DNA of 64,000 nucleotides from Kondoa malvinella (taxonomy: Eukaryota; Basidiomycota; Agaricostilbomycetes; Agaricostilbales; Kondoaceae): NCBI GenBank assembly GCA_039545315.1, contig BCIM01000007.1:62001-126000 (forward strand), given 5' to 3'. Positions within the stretch are counted from its first letter, which is position 1; each line of letters opens with the position of its first letter. The notes beneath the pieces were generated by a model. It had not been told where the DNA came from. It saw only the letters and a list, made by a program, of their open reading frames with translations, and made no database searches. Below, piece by piece: positions 10,842-25,580 of this stretch. Both the position numbers and the translations under genes were made by a program.

Positions 10842-12133
10842 ATGGACCTCTTGAATACGGGCTTCCTAGGGAAAGGCAAACTCTCCAAGACCCTTGTTGA
10901 GGAAAGTGAAGCCACAGCCAGAGATATTATGTATGTCTCAATTTTCATCCGATTCCCTGTTCAATCGGAGTTCACTAAATCGTTTGCTCCAGTGCTGCCG
11001 CTCACACAGCTGACCCTGAGAAATTTTGGGCAGCTTGGAGGAGCAATCAGCCATCTGGCCAGGGTCCCATGAAGGTCCAGCATGTACAACTCTATCATGC
11101 CTATCGGCTTGTTCTGTCGTCTGCTTTCAGCGACTTTCTCTGCCACTTGGAAGTCTTAGCGGCCGCCATGGACAAAGTAATAGAAGCTGGAGCGGACCTT
11201 GTAGACGACTACCTGGCACTACTCCGAGCAGTCTCATGTATACCGGCAGTTGAGATCATCCTTTTACAAGTCTCCGACTTTCGCACTTTGCCGGCAAACA
11301 TCATTACACGATTTGTACATGCCTATCTTACCATCGTCCTTTTCGGTGCCGCCTATTTCCTTCAACCCGTCACAGAGGAAACTGTGCCCGAGCTAGTTCT
11401 TCCAGTCAGTTCGGGCTCCGGATCAATAATAGCTTTGTGCCGCCTTATACGTTGTGTTCCGGACATCGAAGTCAATCTTGATGCTACTATCAATTGCCTG
11501 TCCAGTCGGCTCCTGAACGCTGCGATGGAAGTCAGCGAGGATTGTGAGGAGGAGGGGAAGGAGAAGGAGGACAAGGCCGACAATTTTCCTGGTATCATAC
11601 GTCTACGGAAGGGCGACATTCTCGAGCAATACTTGCGATACGCATCCCACAGCGGAGCATCCGACCTCTATTCCGCTGGATTATTCATATACTTGGCGCT
11701 TGGAATTCCTTACCCATCAGATGTCATCCACCATCAGCGATTCGACCCGAACGGTCTGCAGAGATTAGCAGCGCAGAAGATGCACCTTTTACCGAATGCT
11801 CGACTCCGGCTAGACGCTTTTGATTTCCCGATGATGTCGTCTAGCTTGCGCCGTGCCAGGATTGATTTATGCGTATCTTGTGGCAGCTACAAGCAAGTCG
11901 AGGGAGAGGCAGCAACGGAGTACAAAGTATGTACGGCTTGTGGTCTCGCCATGTAGTGAGTCTCTGTAAGTATATGTTGCCACTGATCTGATTGTGCCAA
12001 TCAGTTGCAGTCGCAATTGCCAGACACGTCATTGGAAAGATGGTGGTCACAAGCAGGTCAGTACTGAGCTTCTTACAGAGGTCTAATCTCATTCAGATCA
12101 CAGGCGTGCAGCAAGATCTGCAAGCTTGCTTAG
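10842..12133 (+). CDS. MYND-type zinc finger protein
   Basis: Exon 1 starts MDLLNTGFLGKGKLSK and splices to AAAHTADPEKFWAAWRS. A long, mostly helical region follows to about 11860. At the C-terminus is a MYND finger: CVSCGSYKQ..., KVCTACGLA, then across an intron CSRNCQTRHWKDGGHKQ, and across another intron the final AC. The cysteine and histidine spacing fits C-x2-C, C-x2-C, C-x3-C, H-x3-C. The last acceptor was chosen (GATCACAG, stop at 12133) because it supplies the closing cysteine; another acceptor would lose it. MYND fingers bind proline-rich partners; the target here is unknown. Confidence 0.75.
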
Positions 12134-12844
12134 CTTGTGATACCTCTCTTGGATTAAGACCTCACCGATTCGCCTCAAGCAAGTCTCAGAAGATGTAGGC
12201 TGTAGATCAACAGGGATATGGCGCAGGTCCGCATCTGAACAGTGTTGATACATGCTCGCGTCATTTCTCTTTCATCCGGAAAGTTCATGATGCAGCAAGA
12301 GAGAAGAGAGCAATAGAGATGTACTTCTGCCAAAGAGTCAAAGAATCTGGGCGACGTGAGTCTTTGGTGTATGCGCATGCAATTGCTGCTCTGGTATCGC
12401 TCTGGCTGTGCTGGTGTTCTCAACGGTCTGGTCAATCAGCTGATTCACCCGAGACGGCCAAAGTAGCGCAAATCTGCATGATATCTGAGCGATCCAGGGA
12501 TACCAGAGACCTCTATATCCTGATTCGGCAATGCGATGCGCAAAATTGCAAGCAGGAGTTCTCAATAATCGCTCGGTTTTGCGACACCGACAACGCTGGA
12601 GCGCTATTATGTATTCACTCCGCTAGCTTCCTGTGTCCTATACTGTTCAGCTGTTGGCTATCGTTGGCTTCTGAGCTGTACCTAGTCAGCACCGCGAGCA
12701 TCTGCAGTTGAAAGACTCGAGAACGCCTTCGTCTCGTTTTACGTCTCATTGCCTACAGGCCGTATCTCCGCTGCCGTATCTGCTTTGCTCTTCCTTCTCG
12801 CTGGCATCGCTCTATTTCTTTATCGTGCATCGCCGAGTTGAGGC
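12134..12844. other. Intergenic region containing a TRM5-derived repeat
   Basis: No gene is supported. An open frame at 12319-12711 runs through the repeat but has no family features. Confidence 0.4.
12339..12436. repeat. Decayed copy of the TRM5 5' end
   Basis: Same-orientation copy of 8327-8418. The start codon equivalent is mutated and the similarity stops within the first codons on one side and in the promoter on the other, so it cannot encode TRM5. Confidence 0.75.
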
Positions 12845-14970
12845 ATGACAGAACATGCAGTGCCAAAGCGTCAAGCGACTCCGCTACCAGTCTGGCAGAT
12901 AGCCACTGTGCTTCTAATTCATGTATGAACAATGCTGCCCAATATGTACTCTGCTTATTATCTGCTAAGTTCTGCGAGCCTGTTGCCTACTCGTCTATCT
13001 TCCCCTATGTTAACCAGCAAATCGAAGACCTAGGGACTGAGCCTGACCAGGTCGGCTACTATGTCGGACTCATAGGTAACCGAAGAGCTTCTCATGGACT
13101 CTATGTGTCTAACTCTTGAACAGAAAGCTTGTTCTTTGCTACCGAGGCTATCTTCGTCTTATACTGGTCAAGACTGTCCGATAGGATCGGCCGTCGCCCT
13201 GTACTCGTCATTGGTCTGCTTGGTGTAGCGCTCAGTCGTTGGTCTATCAGACAGTTCGCTGAAGCTGTCAGTCTAATGCTTCGTAGTGAACCTATTTGGA
13301 ATTAGCACTACCTTTTGGGCGTTGGTTGCCAGTCGTGCTGTCTCTGGGGCACTGAATGGCAGTACGTGTCATTCTTCAGGCGTACTTTGAGTGCTGACAG
13401 GCGAGGTAGACATTGGCGTGTAGGCGCTGATCGCAATCTTTGTCGATCATTCACTGATGACATGTGTGTCAGATGCAAGGCGACAATGGTGAGCTGGATT
13501 AGCTTAGCCAATCTGAAATCAGCTAATTCTTGCAGGTCGAACTGACCGACGACACGAACAGAGTCAAAGCCTTTTCCTACGTCGCTCTCATATGGTCGGC
13601 CGGAAATGCTGTTGGTCCAATGTGAGTCTTTCATCCTGTCTTCCCTAGCCGGACACATGCTCAGGTGATATACAGGATTGGCGGTTCTCTCGCTGGAAGG
13701 ACGTTCCCTTCGCTACTTCCCTTCATGCAAGACTTTCTGCGGAGACATCCTTACTGCCTGTCTTGTGCTACAGCGGGAGGTGAGCATTTTAGTACTTACT
13801 TGTGACTTCATTGACATATAGTAGCTTTTCCTATCATCTGCTCTTTCCTTGTACTCTTTGTGCTCAAAGAGGTCAGCACTGTTCTCGATCTTCTGGTTGA
13901 ATTAAAATGCTCTCCGCAGACGCGCAATCCGATGGGCCGCCGAGAGTATCTCCCTTTGGCGCAAAGGCACAGTTCACAAGATGATTCAGACGAAGATAGC
14001 AAGAGCCTCTTGTCACCTACTCGCAAGCAAGATCAGGCCTTCGATCACATCGAAGACGACGACCGTATCGTTCCGCTGGCTGAGTTGATCCAAAATCGCA
14101 CTATCCAGATCGCAATCCTCAACTATGGTTTCATGGCATTGGTATGCTTAATCAGGAATTTCAGCACTCCGCGCTCATCAGCTGAATAGATCGAGATGGC
14201 CTACACAGTCATCTTCAATCTATTCATGTTCGTACGTCTTACCGCGAGTCCATGGAACAGTCCAGCTCTGACAAGCTATTTCACAGACGCCAGTCGAGCT
14301 AGGTGGACTCGGCTACCAACCTCAACGCATTGGCGTGATACTCGCGCTCCAGCGCGTCGTTGGCGGTGGAGCCAGTCTGTTCGCCTTTCCACGGCTCGAG
14401 AAAAGGATGGGCACAAGCTCTCTCTATCGATATTGTCTACCTGGATTTGGCATCCTTACATTTTTGATGCCTGTGCTCAACATGGCTGCCCGACTGGCGG
14501 GCGATGCGACTGGCTGGCTAGTGCAATTCTTGCTTCTGGTCGTACTGCTTGTGACGACTTGTCTATGCACTGCATACGGGTAAGTCTGGTCCTTGATGCA
14601 AGCTCGACCTTCTCAGCTATTACTCTAGATGCACTTTCTTCTTCATCAACACCAGCGCGCCCACTCCAGGTTCACTCGGCGCCACGAACGGTTTAGCTCA
14701 AACTGTTATCGTAGGCTTGTCTCACCTCACACGCTCTATACAGCTGACGGTCTGTAGTCCGTCATCCGAGCAACCGGACCAGCAACACTCACGGCAGTCT
14801 TTGCTGCTTCTGTTCAGTATCAGCTTCTAAGCGGTCAACTGATCTATGTCATCCTCATCGGCATTGTATTTGTTGGCTGGTGGTGTACCTGGCTGCTCCC
14901 AGAACAAGTAAAGAACGGAGAAGGGACATGGGTACACGAAAAGAAGGCATATAGGCACAACGAGATGTAG
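12845..14970 (+). CDS. Major facilitator superfamily transporter
   Basis: Exon 1 encodes MTEHAVPKRQATPLPVWQI with the first helix and splices to FCEPVAYSSIFPYVNQQIEDLG. Next come the MFS motif A (YWSRLSDRIGRRPVLVIG), a central acidic loop (DDSDEDSKSLLSPTRKQD), and second-half helices with LGGLGYQPQRIGVILALQR and NTSAPTPGSLGATNGLAQT. The last exon ends WWCTWLLPEQVKNGEGTW and a charged tail, stop at 14970. The LGATNGLAQ block and the loop resemble the fungal zinc-induced-facilitator-like (YCR023C-like) group. Substrate unknown. The gene has many short introns and no lesion that I can see. Confidence 0.8.
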
Positions 14971-15069
14971 TGAAAACGAAGAAGCCAGAATGAGACACAT
15001 TGCAAGTTATCAAAGCTACTATGCTGTATATAATCACGCATCGAGGCTCTTCTTGAGTGCTTCCTAAAG

Positions 15070-16911
15070 TCACAAACACAAAAAAATGAGCAAACCGAAC
15101 CACTGAGTAGACTGCTGACTTGCCATCGACATCGACTTTGGTCTTTCAATTGACAAGCCCAAAGCACGAGACCACACCAATTGACCGACACAGCCCATAG
15201 CTCTGCTGCATCCGAACAGGACGGCTTAAGAAAAAATTAGCGATAAGTCGACAACAGCAAGTCAAGAGCTTACTGTAGAATTGCTGCTGGGTCATGCCGT
15301 AGTGGTAGAGGAGAGATCCAGAGGCGGCATCGACCTGTACGTCAAAAAGCGCCCGTAAGACTACTGCAGTCAAGGGACATTTCTCACGCACGTTAGGGAA
15401 AGGGTTGCTGGTCTTTCCGTGTTCTTTGAGGACACCAGGAGCAATATGGGAGAGCTATTACACACAAATCAAACACGTTCAAGATATAAAGCAAAGAAGC
15501 AAACCTTGTCAACAATTTTGAAGATGGGGTCTTCGTCAATCTTGTACCTCAAACCGAAATCTTGCAAGGCAGCGAATCTCGGGTCAGGCTTCCTCAAAAC
15601 CGCATGTCCATATCCTGGGACCACACGTCCAGATTTCAAGACTTTCCAAAGTTGTTCTTTAATTTGTTCGTCTGAAGCGGTTTCGCCTACTTCTTTGACC
15701 ATGCCGAGGATGAAGGAGAGGACTTCTTGGTTGGCTAGACCGTGGAGAGGACCGGCTAGACCTGATAGAGCGGCGGAGAAGGAAAGGAAAGGGTCAGAAA
15801 GGGCGGAACCGACGAGGTCTAACCAGATCATCAGTAAGCTTCTTGGCATTTGAAATGGTTACGAACGAGAAGTGTGGGCAGAGACGTTTCCACCTTCGTG
15901 ATCGGTGTGAAGGGCGTTGTAAAGACGGACCATCTCGATGAAAGCAGGCTTGTCACCGAATCCAGTGGCATGTGCAAAGTTGTAGGACAAATCTTTGGAC
16001 TTGTCGATAGCAGCACCTTGTTCTCCATTTCTGTAGACGTTGTTGTAAATGCGACCCGCAATGGTGTAAACTTTGGCGCAGAGGTCCAAAGAGTCTTCAA
16101 GGACGGGTTTCCAGTATTCAGTCTTTTTGATGCCTGTTGAGTAGGCTTTCGCAAAGGCAGAGTCGTGGCTATAGATTGTATTAGTATGTGCCAAGTCAAT
16201 CATAGTACAGACTTACTTAAGGGCAGCAGTCGCAGCAACGAATTGGGTCATTGGGTGAAGAGTTTTGGCTTGAGAACGAGATTAGCTATGAGGCTTACGC
16301 AGTATCAGCAACTCACGGAACGAGTCAATGATTTTTTCGATAGCGGGAGGAATGGAAGAGCGCTCAGCCAAGTCGGCGGTGAATTGTTGGGCTTGTTCAG
16401 CAGATGGGACTTGACCGGTCAAGAGGTACCAAAGCATGCTCTCGGGAAGCATTTCTTTTCCACCTGGAGCAGCTGGGAGGACTTCTTGACATTCCTATGT
16501 CCAATCAAACCATTAGCCGACTACCTCAGAGCCTTGCACAATGAGATGAATTACCGGAATAGTGCGGCCCCAGAATCTGATACCTTCGCTGGCGTCCAAG
16601 ACGGAAGGGTCCCAGAGCATAACTTTGAGTCCTCTCATACCGCCTAATCCAAAGTCTCAATTGCCGAATACACGCCATGTCAAAAAAACAAACCAATCAA
16701 GTTGTCAACCTTGATTTCTCCCAAAGATCTGCTGCCGTAATTTGTTTTGAGCTCTTTGAGCAACTCCTGGCGCTGAGGCACGAGTTCTGCGAAAGTGTCT
16801 TGCAGCGACTAAAAGCTTGGGGTTCAATGGGGCATACTCGAACAAGGCCGCGGCTGTATATACCTTGCTAGATGCAAAGCGGACAGCTGTTGGCTTTGCC
16901 AGACGTGCCAT
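15070..16911 (-). CDS. CIT1: Citrate synthase, mitochondrial
   Basis: Exon 1 encodes a basic leader ([16 protein letters not shown]), fitting mitochondrial import. It splices to [20 protein letters not shown], the standard N-terminal block. Later exons hold [35 protein letters not shown] (with active-site His), [20 protein letters not shown] (second active-site His) and [19 protein letters not shown]. The C-terminus has [15 protein letters not shown]. The enzyme condenses acetyl-CoA with oxaloacetate at entry to the TCA cycle. The C-terminus continues somewhat past the usual end, to the stop at 15070. Symbol assigned by homology to the yeast mitochondrial enzyme; CIT1 versus other isoforms is not resolved. 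Confidence 0.93.
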
Positions 16912-17109
16912 CTAATCAAAGTAGATGAAAACATTTTGAGTATGCGCTCTGCATGAACAAGCACAGCAGCGGGAGTCTGATGTACGAGGTGAACGCACTC
17001 TGGCAGTCTGGAAGACGGATCTCGAAGCAGAGAGGCTCATTCCTGTGTAATTTATTGGGTTGGAGGTTGCTGTTCAACCACTCGCCTCGGACAAAACAGG
17101 AGTGTACTC
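16912..17109. promoter_or_regulatory. Divergent promoter, citrate synthase / ARV1
   Basis: The 198-bp gap separates the two start codons and must contain both promoters. No specific element could be assigned. Confidence 0.4.
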
Positions 17110-18025
17110 ATGCAGTATTGCTGTGTTCATTGCGGCTCTCAGGCTTCAGCGCTAGTCATACAATATGGCCCGAAGAATTATGCGCTGGCTCAATGTCCCA
17201 CTTGTTCAAAGCTCGTCGACCCATATGTCGAAGACTCGTTCACTCTCAAATTGATTGATTTGCTTTTAATGAAGCAATCCATTCATCGACATCTCCTCTT
17301 TAATCTATCTGAATCCTCTTCGTCTGCTCGTTTGCCTGTCATGGCGAGGTTGTTGGTCTCCAATCTGCTGTTGGATGCTTGTCCGTTCTCTTGTCTTTTC
17401 CCTGTCACATCTGTCTGATTGCTTCCGTAGATACCCGCTGGTCCGAAACTACGCTCGCTTCCACCCGCACATCAAGTGACGGAGACTTGTTGCACGCGTT
17501 TGGCCGAGCTTTCGCCTACCAAGCTTTCGGTCGGCGTTTCCTTCTCTATGTCTCATGCATATTCTGAATACCAATGTAGAGACTTTCACTTTGCATCTGT
17601 TTGTATCCTTGGCTTGCTATCTGTATCATCTAGCCTGTCTACGCAAAACGCATTAGTGAGTCTCATCTCGACCACTTTGACTGTGTACTAATTGAACCAG
17701 CTCACCGCGCCTCGTCTCGCTGGCGCTACTCTACTCAGCTCTAGCCAAGTTCTTCACTCTTTTCCTCGTCCTCATCTTTCGCTCGGAATATGTCACCCAC
17801 GGTTTATCAAAGGACGATTGGCGATTATGGATCATACGCAAATGCCTAGGATCATCCAGTGCAATAGTGGGAGTATCAGGTCTGTCTTTCTCTTCATCCC
17901 GTCCTTTGTCACTGACAAAGCAAATAGTAATACTACAAACATCCATCCCTCGAACGGCTGTCCAGCTACTTTGTCCAGCACTACTTCAACACGCTCTTTT
18001 TACAACTTTGCCGGTAAAGGTCTAA
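17110..18025 (+). CDS. ARV1: ARV1 lipid-transport/sterol homeostasis protein
   Basis: The N-terminus carries the ARV1 zinc ribbon: CCVHCGS, then AQCPTCSKLVDPYVE, followed by LIDLLLMKQSIHRHLLFN. Further exons contain membrane segments (FTLHLFVSLACYLYHLACL; FFTLFLVLIFRSEYVTHG). The final exon reads SVILQTSIPRTAVQLL and ends LPVKV at 18025. ARV1 is an ER membrane protein needed for normal sterol and sphingolipid distribution and GPI anchor supply. Ends were chosen because the frame keeps the hydrophobic C-terminus. The last 26 coding bases overlap the thioesterase on the other strand. Confidence 0.85.
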
Positions 18026-19150
18026 GAATTCCCTGCTGCGACATTGTCGCAACCAGCCTGCCTTGTCTATCAAACGTTCGGAAAGTAGCAAAAGTCCGTC
18101 CAACCTGTCGATTAAATCAGCTCTGTCTCAATATGGCAAGAAGGAAACCATACAGCAGCAGCTTCGCAATATTGTTCAGACAGCAACCATTCAGACGCAT
18201 CCCATTCCGGTTGATGAAAACGGAGCGATACATCAAGTGAAGAAACAGCGCTTGCGTCCGTGACGAATTTATGATCAAACATCAACGGAAGGAAAGCCAA
18301 TGCGCCATCAGTAACGAAAGCAATCATCCTACCGAACATCAGTATTTCGATAGAAAAGAAGGGTCAAGCTTACCCGGCTCTTTCGCCTTGCGTCTTTAAT
18401 TCCGTTTGCGACCTGTGCCATAACGCGCTCGTCTTTTCCGTTATACTCAGATGATCTTGCGTCGTTTTGGTCTCTTTATCCAGTCCTTGCCTGATCAACA
18501 GTAAGCTTCTCCACCGAGATTGGCAGTGTAGAAATTCACATGTTTTGAAAGCCAACTCCCTCTGGAGCGTAACGACTTTCGTAATCCTCCAAAGAGAAAA
18601 GAATAGGGAAGATTTTGGTAAAGGCTTCAACTTTCTTCGGCTCCAATTCGCCTTTCTCGACTCGTTTCTTCAAATGCGCTTGATAATCCGGTATATGTTC
18701 AGGTTCGGAATATTTGATACGAGGGGAGACGTTGAAGTCGAACAGAGCGGGTTCAACAGCGTGAAAGTCGACCAGCATGATGAGCGTACGTCGGGTCTGG
18801 CCATTTTGGACTTGCGTAGCAATGATTTGGCGTGTTGCGAATGATCGGGTTGTGCGAATATCTTCTACTGTGTATGTCACTGGTGATGTAATCTGTGTTG
18901 GACCTAGCTGAGGTAGACATGAGCGAACCGCTATATGCACAGATCGGCTGCTCACATAGGTAGCGAAACAGCTGTAGATACGTAAAGAAGGGTCGACGTT
19001 CTGACAGCCAGCATTGATAGCTTGTGCAAGTGCAAAGCCTCCGTAGGCGATAGGGCGTGTATTGCCATTCTTCATCAGCGGATGCACTGATCTGTATACA
19101 TTCGCGTCGATCTTTTTGAGCTCCAATATCCTCCGAGTACCTGTGACCAT
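18000..19150 (-). CDS. Acyl-CoA thioesterase II (TesB/ACOT8 type), peroxisomal
   Basis: The N-terminal hotdog domain has GGFALAQAINAG and SLRIYSCFATYV. The second half has SSLDVSLRFHQPEWDASEWLL and, after an intron, FRTFDRQGRLVATMSQQGI, matching the double-hotdog TesB family. The C-terminus is PAKL, an AKL-type peroxisomal targeting signal 1. The enzyme should cleave acyl-CoA to free acid and CoA during peroxisomal fatty-acid turnover. The last intron starts GTATGG after CEAAA and ends CGACAG. The codons for A-K-L and stop lie inside the overlap with ARV1. Confidence 0.87.
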
Positions 19151-19245
19151 CGTGACTAGTTGTATGTAGCAGTATATAGCGAATTGACAAGCAGGAAGAC
19201 TCTCAAGAAAGCATGTTTATCCGCGCGGAGTATGCATTTCACGTG

Positions 19246-21873
<2,628 letters not shown>

Positions 21874-22309
21874 AAGGGTATCGCTGTGCAGTTCAAAGAA
21901 AATATGATGCTTGTCGAAAAATAACAATGTAGAGCAGCAACCGCGTTATGCTAACTTTGCAAACTGCACACAGCTCAAGGAGAAGTTTTCGTATATGCCT
22001 GATCAGCTTATACCCTTGCATCGTCGCCGCAGCAATTCCGAGGCAGAATCTGTCACCGTCGCGTTTTGGCTGAAGATCCCTTCTGTTCTGCACCTGCTAA
22101 GCTCAAAGGCGTTCTTTGTGCCTCATCCCAGGGTCACGGAGCTTTAAATCCAGCTGAATGGAAACTTATCATACCCCACATCTTATTTTCTATGGCAAGA
22201 TCTTGTCCTGAGGCGTGCTGTCCTGCGCTGCTCTTCCTGCTACAGCCAAGCTCTGATATACCCTTTTTGATACCCTGCTCGAGATACACCTCCGTCCCAA
22301 GCTGTTCGA
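21874..22309. promoter_or_regulatory. Divergent promoter, helicase / ferric reductase
   Basis: No reading frame with support. It contains the promoters of both flanking genes; no specific site could be assigned. Confidence 0.4.
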
Positions 22310-25055
22310 ATGGCTAGACGCAATTATGGCTTCGAGACGTATTCGCCAGAAACACAAGCCTACCTGATTCACTACAATGACAATGTCGCATACTACTATT
22401 GGGCCGGAATCGGTGGCATTGCTTGTTATCGTCTCCTCCTTCCATTGGATCGGTCGTTTGCGAGGTCATCTCCGTCGCCGTCAATCTGGTTTCAGGACAG
22501 CTCGGACTTTACCTAAATTAGAAGCTGAATCACCAGGCTCAGAGAAGAAGCCTCAATTCGCCTTTCGTTTCCTTTATCCTGCTCTAGCGGCTTGCTATAG
22601 AAGATACAGTATCAAGCATTCCAATATTGCAGAAGCTGTCTATTTGGGCAATTTGAGTCAATTGGCGCTCATTAGCGTTTATTTGGCCCTCAATTTCTTG
22701 TTGATCTTCTTGGGCGCAAATGGGGATTTTGGTAAGGTCTGCTTATTGCTTGCGAGGATCAGATGCTGAAAGAATGATAGATTGGTTTGCGCATCATGCT
22801 GCGAAATTGACCTATGCGAATCTACCGCTAGTCATTGGTTTAGCGGGAAAGAACAATGTCTGTTCAACCTCTTACAATCCGAATACAGCTGATGCGTTTG
22901 ATAGGTCATGTCAAAATGCACGGGATTCGCGTATGAAAGCTTAAACGTGCTTCATCGTTGGTCTGCGCGGTTTATCATCATTACCTCTGTTATACATGTA
23001 CGTCTTTTCTTTAGTCTGAAGTCAGGATGCTCATGATGTGAATAGATTGCTGGTCGAAGTGAGCTTTTACAGCCGAATCTCTATCTTCTCGCTAATGCTT
23101 GTTCAGTATGGGTCAATGTTCCAAGCGTGGCAGCAACAGTTCAAGGTGGACGCTATATCGCCTGGGGCTGTTTAGCATTTGGTTGCTTCCTATACATGAT
23201 CATCGCCGCTTCTCGCATGATCCGCAATCCCTTTTATCAATTCTTCCTGCTTCAGCATATCTTCCTTTGGTTCATCATCGTCGCTAGTCTGATTATCCAT
23301 CGACCGCAAGAGCAAGGTTGGATATGGCCTGGTTTTGCATTGCATCGTAAGTGCATGACTTGTAGTAGACTCAGCTGAAACCCGAGTAGTGCTCGATCGA
23401 ATAGGCAGAGGATGCCGAATAGCTTACTACCACTTGCTCAAGACGGCTGAAGAGGTCGATCATGAGCCGACAGCGCATGTCAAAGTGCTGGACGAAGATA
23501 CCATGATTGTTTCTGTCGTCACAAGGCAATGTGAGTGCATATTTGGTGCCTCGAACAGATGCTCATCAATTTCGACAGCCTGGATTCCGGCTCAACATGT
23601 CTACTTACATGTACCTTCAAGTGAGCTGCCATCTCAACCTGATGATCGTTTCGCTGACGACCTTCGACAGTCTCACCTGGAGGACATCCTTTCACCGTCT
23701 GTAACATCCCTCGAAGCATAGACGACACATCAGACAAACGGCCATACCAAAGCACGCAGGAATTGCTTATTCGAAAGAGAAATGGTATGACGCGGCGAGT
23801 CTTTGAAGAAGCTACCGGTTCAATGGACGAAGAGACACTTGTTGAAGGTGCTTAACCGGCTCAGAGAGCGATTTACCCTATCAAAGCTTGGACTGAAGGT
23901 ATGTATACCGCTTTATACTGTCTAAACAAATCTAAAGTCTTTGACTATCAGGCCCATACGGCAAGGAGCAAAATCTCGATAAGGACTTTGATACTGTACT
24001 CCTCAATTCGGGAGGCAGTGGAGTGTCGTACGCTTTGTCGAATGGCTTGGATCTAGTCAGAAGAGCAAGAGCGATGCGATTAAAGGAAGCTAGTCCAGCC
24101 ACAGCAATCGCGACAAAGAGACTGTTCTTCTGCTACATGATCAAACGACCTCAACAGACGAAGTGGAGTGAGTTGTACCTGATGCCATACCAACAGCCTA
24201 TTGACGGTTTACTTAGTCGAAGATCACCTCAAGTCAATGTGTGATCATGCCCCGCCAGGCTTCTTAACCGTCATCATTCACGTCACGAGCAAGCCTTCCG
24301 AAGATGATCCAGATGTTCTTCCTGGCTACATTACGCATGACAAGCGGAAAGATGAGGACAAGAAGCAACACGAGAAAAGAGGACACTCTGACGAGAAGAC
24401 TTCAGCAAAGCACAACATGTCCGAGAAGCCCAGACCTACGGCTGACAGCGCTGATGGCTATGCTGCTGAACCGAGATCAATTGAAGAAGTCGATGCTTCT
24501 GCTTCGTCTTCCACAACAGCGGCAAGCAGTTCCAGTCAAACGGATCAGCAAAACGAAAAGACCGGAAGCATGCCTACAGAAGATCAGACCGAGTCGACGA
24601 TGCAAGCTGAAAAGCAAGAGCGGAAAGAGCGAGCAGATGTTGGTCCATATACTGCTGATCGACTTCCAGTCAGCCATCAATCGACCGTTGAGCTATGGAG
24701 CGGGAGACCAGACTTTAACGTTGTAGTTGAGCGGTGTATAGCGGCGAGTGATTATAGCGAGTGAGCAGTATCGATACCTGACATTGAACACAAATTGATG
24801 TACATCCTCAGTTGGTTCGCTGTTGGGACATGTGAGTCATACAAAGTCTTGCTACACTGCTTAGTTGACACCTCTATAGGCGGACCTCTGCCTATGAACG
24901 ATAGTCTAGCAGACGCAGTATTGTTGGCAACGCGGCCGGTAGACGTTCTTCGTGGAGAGGTAGGCAATTCTGTTGTCCATTGCATAACTATTCTCAAGGG
25001 CTACAATCAGATTCGAAGAGGAATTGCGTTAGAGATCGAGGAATTTGGCTGGTGA
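22310..25055 (+). CDS. Ferric reductase-like transmembrane protein (FRE family)
   Basis: The membrane domain has LPLVIGLAGKNN, FAYESLNVLHRWSAR with haem-ligand histidine, and a second part with GRYIAWGCLAFG and FFLLQHIFLWFII. The FAD domain has PAQHVYLHVPSISPGGHPFTVCNIP. The NAD(P) domain has WTEGPYG, NSGGSGVSYAL and finally CGPLPMNDSLADAV, ending EIEEFGW. The protein should pass electrons across the membrane to reduce Fe(III) or Cu(II). A long Ser/Glu-rich insert lies at 24290-24680. An in-frame TAA at 23853 is removed by a 39-nt intron (23848-23886). At the N-terminus, MARRNYGF...YYYWAGI and VALLVIVSSFHW are in different frames, so either the start is the ATG at 22377 or one base is shifted. 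Confidence 0.88.
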
Positions 25056-25412
25056 CGGAATACGGTTTGGAAGAATGAGGTTTGGATATAATGGAAAGTT
25101 TTGGACATGCTGGAAAGGTTGGACACCATGGACCATCAGCTAAGGCTACAATGTACTACTATATCAGGCTAATGAACCTGTCTCGATTCAGCCAGCTGTT
25201 CCGGCCGCAGTATGCACATTAGGCGTACACTCTACCAGTCGAGACAGGATTTGGGCTGTTGACGCGCGAGTCTGAGCTTGATTACGTGATAAAGTCAACT
25301 GATCATGTTTGGATCAGATGCTGATCCGAGAGCCGTCTCATGACCTGGACAGGTATCCTGCACTTCTGTATTTGCGTTGATCATTCACTTTGCCAGAGAC
25401 TGCACGCAATGA

Positions 25413-25470
25413 GACATCGTCGAAACATCGTCGACGTATCGTTGAGCTATCGTTAGGCTGTCGCTAATAC
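25413..25470. repeat. Degenerate tandem repeat, about 10-11 bp unit
   Basis: Successive units read ACATCGTCGA, AACATCGTCG, ACGTATCGTTG, AGCTATCGTT and AGGCTGTCGCT. The shared core is TATCGT/CATCGT. It lies about 200 bp before the downstream start codon. Confidence 0.6.
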
Positions 25471-25580
25471 GCTATACGTACTGGATATGTAGAGTCTGCT
25501 GCAGGAGCTGCTGCTTGCCAGCTAGAAACAACTTGACCCTTCATGAACTTTACTGAAATCATTTGATCTCTTTCAATGAT

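Noticed and set aside
12484..12540. Possible inverted match to 8430-8490
   Set aside because: Only a short shared ATCCAGGGA-type block; too weak to call.
12319..12711. 130-codon plus-strand frame
   Set aside because: It runs through the TRM5-derived repeat, has no splice or family support, and is best read as chance.
23840..23890. Apparent stop codon in the ferric reductase gene
   Set aside because: Removed by a 39-nt intron that restores ETLVEAWTEGPYG.
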